This document shows, one piece after another, positions 62,363 through 64,000 of a stretch of DNA of 64,000 nucleotides. How positions within the stretch are numbered: the first letter of the stretch is position 1; each line of letters begins with the position of its first letter. Location: positions 87,566-151,565 of the forward strand of contig NZ_LIQG01000029.1 in assembly GCF_001418015.1 (NCBI RefSeq). Reading direction: 5' to 3'. Both the position numbers and the translations under genes were made by a program. The notes beneath the pieces were generated by a model that was not told where the DNA came from, did not search any database, and saw only the letters and a list, made by a program, of their open reading frames with translations. The stretch is from Lacinutrix mariniflava (GTDB lineage Bacteria; Bacteroidota; Bacteroidia; Flavobacteriales; Flavobacteriaceae).

Positions 62363-63928
62363 ATGAAAACCACAACACTTAAAAAAGTAATATTCCTAAT
62401 GTTGCTAGTATTTACATCTATGGTAAATGCGCAAATAAACACTAAGCAAGTAGACTCTTTGGTTAACTATGCTATGAGTAAATTTAATGTTGCAGGTTGT
62501 GCTGTTTCTATAGTAAAAGATGGTAAAGTGATTCATAGTAAAGGTTATGGTGTAAAATCTATTATCACAAAAAGTCCTGTAAACGAACACACGCAATTCG
62601 CTATAGCTTCTAATAGTAAAGCCTTTACTACTGCTGCTTTAGCGATTTTAGTTGAAGAAGGAAAAATTAATTGGTTAGATAAAGTAAAAGACCATATTCC
62701 AGAATTTACAATGTATAATCAGTATGTTGAAGATAACTTTAATATTCAAGATTTGGTAACACATCGTAGTGGTTTAGGTTTAGGCATGGGAGATTTAATG
62801 TTTTTTCCTGATGGCACCGATTTTAAAATGAAAGATTTACTAGCCAGTTTTCAGTATTTTAAACCAGAATCTGCTTTTAGAACCAAATGGGATTACGATA
62901 ATTTATTATATATAGTAGCAGGAGAACTTATTGCAAGAAAAAGTGGCATGACATGGGAAGAGTTTATTAGAATTAATATTCTGGAACCTTTAGATATGGA
63001 TAATACTTACGCGTCTTTAGATAAGATAAAAGACACTAATAACTTATCGTCTTCACATGCTGTTGAAAAAGGTGAGATTAGAGTTATTCCTACTTTTAAA
63101 GAAATGATGAATGGTGCTGCAGGTGGTATTTTTTCTAATGTAGATGATCTTTCGCAATGGATGTTGTTACAATTAAATAAAGGAAAGTTTGGAGATAGTT
63201 TGAAGAAACAATTGTTTTCAGAAAAAAATCATCGTGAAATGTGGAAAGTGCATACTGTTATGAGTGCAGATCCAAACCCAAGATATAATTCGCACTTTGC
63301 AGGTTATGGGTTAGGTTGGTTTCTTTCTGATGTAAAAGGTAATATGAAGGTTGAACACACTGGCGGACTTCCAGGAATGTTATCTAACACCGTTTTAATA
63401 CCAGACCTTAACCTTGGAGTCGTTATACTAACCAATACTAGTGATGATGGAGGTGGTTTGTTTTCTGCTGTAGCAAATGCAATTACCGACGAGTATTTAG
63501 GATTAGATAACTTTAATTGGGTAGATAAATACGCCGCATATTATAAAAATCGTACTGCAGGAAATGATGATTCTTCAAAAAAAGTATGGGACGCCATAGC
63601 AACTGTAGACGCCGAACATATTAATTACAAAAATTACACAGGTTTTTACAAAGACAGTTGGTTTGGTAAAGCTGAAGTTTTTAAAAAGAAAGGTAAATTA
63701 TATATTCAGTTCTTACGCTCACCAAAACTAAACGGAGAATTACAATATTATAAAGATAATATTTTTGCTGTAAAATGGGAATACCAAGACATGAATGCAG
63801 ATGCCTTCGTTACTTTTGGTCTAGATGCTAAAGAGAAAGCGCAAAGTATAACCATAAAAGGTATTTCTCCAAATATAGATTTTAGTTTCGATTTTCAAGA
63901 TTTAGATTTGCAACGCGTAAAAGAGTAG
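62363..63928 (+). CDS. Exported beta-lactamase-related serine hydrolase
   Basis: 521 residues. Signal peptide about 1-24 (SMVNAQ). The class C β-lactamase/D-aminopeptidase domain has the catalytic SxxK as Ser83-Asn-Ser-Lys86, the YxN motif at Tyr178-Asp-Asn180, and HTG at 332-334 in place of KTG. A C-terminal DUF3471-like β-domain follows (about 420-521; YTGFYKDSWFGKAEVF). Members act as esterases or peptidases rather than true β-lactamases. Periplasmic or secreted; substrate unknown. It ends 72 bases before the window edge, where the left arm of a terminator appears. Confidence 0.88.
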   Translation: MKTTTLKKVIFLMLLVFTSMVNAQINTKQVDSLVNYAMSKFNVAGCAVSIVKDGKVIHSKGYGVKSIITKSPVNEHTQFAIASNSKAFTTAALAILVEEGKINWLDKVKDHIPEFTMYNQYVEDNFNIQDLVTHRSGLGLGMGDLMFFPDGTDFKMKDLLASFQYFKPESAFRTKWDYDNLLYIVAGELIARKSGMTWEEFIRINILEPLDMDNTYASLDKIKDTNNLSSSHAVEKGEIRVIPTFKEMMNGAAGGIFSNVDDLSQWMLLQLNKGKFGDSLKKQLFSEKNHREMWKVHTVMSADPNPRYNSHFAGYGLGWFLSDVKGNMKVEHTGGLPGMLSNTVLIPDLNLGVVILTNTSDDGGGLFSAVANAITDEYLGLDNFNWVDKYAAYYKNRTAGNDDSSKKVWDAIATVDAEHINYKNYTGFYKDSWFGKAEVFKKKGKLYIQFLRSPKLNGELQYYKDNIFAVKWEYQDMNADAFVTFGLDAKEKAQSITIKGISPNIDFSFDFQDLDLQRVKE

Positions 63929-64000
63929 TTTTTTTACAATTCCTATTAAGGCAGGAATCCACTTTTATAGCCATAGTGAATAATAAATAAAAAAGCCTCA

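Overview
The window is AT-rich and reads as a chromosomal segment of a marine-type member of the Flavobacteriaceae (Bacteroidetes). The evidence is type IX secretion C-terminal sorting domains on several exported proteins, TAnnTTTG-type -7 promoter boxes (with a well-spaced TTTG box at rpmH), weak Shine-Dalgarno signals, many lipoproteins, a large single-chain PurL, and families typical of flavobacteria (DUF4199, DUF6090, DUF4252, YHYH). No rRNA, tRNA, CRISPR array, phage or transposase gene was seen.

Layout. 1-7.2 kb: end of a membrane protein, purL, then an rRNA m5C methyltransferase followed by a secreted endonuclease I. 7.3-15.8 kb: the most interesting region, an ECF sigma factor with a small membrane protein and a CpxP/CnrX-like protein, followed by EF-hand proteins, a CotH-kinase lipoprotein, two YHYH proteins, a YwqK-like lipoprotein and a SCO1-type protein. 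Five copies of one bipartite motif, CRCAAGTT-N13-RCATCTAAA, stand 24-37 bases before start codons in this cluster, including the sigma gene itself. I read them as the sigma factor's own promoters, making the cluster a self-contained regulon. 16-24.4 kb: a BNR-repeat lipoprotein; a second ECF sigma/anti-sigma/Spy-like operon; and an operon of DUF4199, glycosyltransferase, phosphohexomutase and MsbA-like exporter. 24.5-39 kb: rpmE2, a GlmU-like protein, three tandem YhhN-like membrane proteins, an unusual ABC system with two apparent frameshifts, mtaB, an alpha/beta hydrolase, a lytic transglycosylase with cardiolipin synthase, and rpmH.

39.6-45.7 kb: carB, a secreted cupredoxin, and the rmuC operon. 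45.8-53.2 kb: a vitamin B12 uptake locus, with btuF-btuC-btuD on one strand and a cobalamin riboswitch, btuB, a BtuG-like propeller lipoprotein and a T9SS-exported surface protein on the other. 53.2-64 kb: a Dph6-like PP-loop protein, an S41 protease, a third ECF sigma operon with two DUF4252 proteins, purB, a hairpin- and repeat-rich gap, a haem-binding protein, a glycosyltransferase and a serine hydrolase.

Two further observations stand out. A roughly 65-base element with dyad symmetry and two compensatory changes sits at the same position (after the anti-sigma gene) in the second and third ECF operons. Three genes look broken or fused in a way that adding one base to a homopolymer would repair, so sequencing under-calls must be excluded before giving them biological meaning. 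All functions are inferred from recognised families and context; no database search was run.
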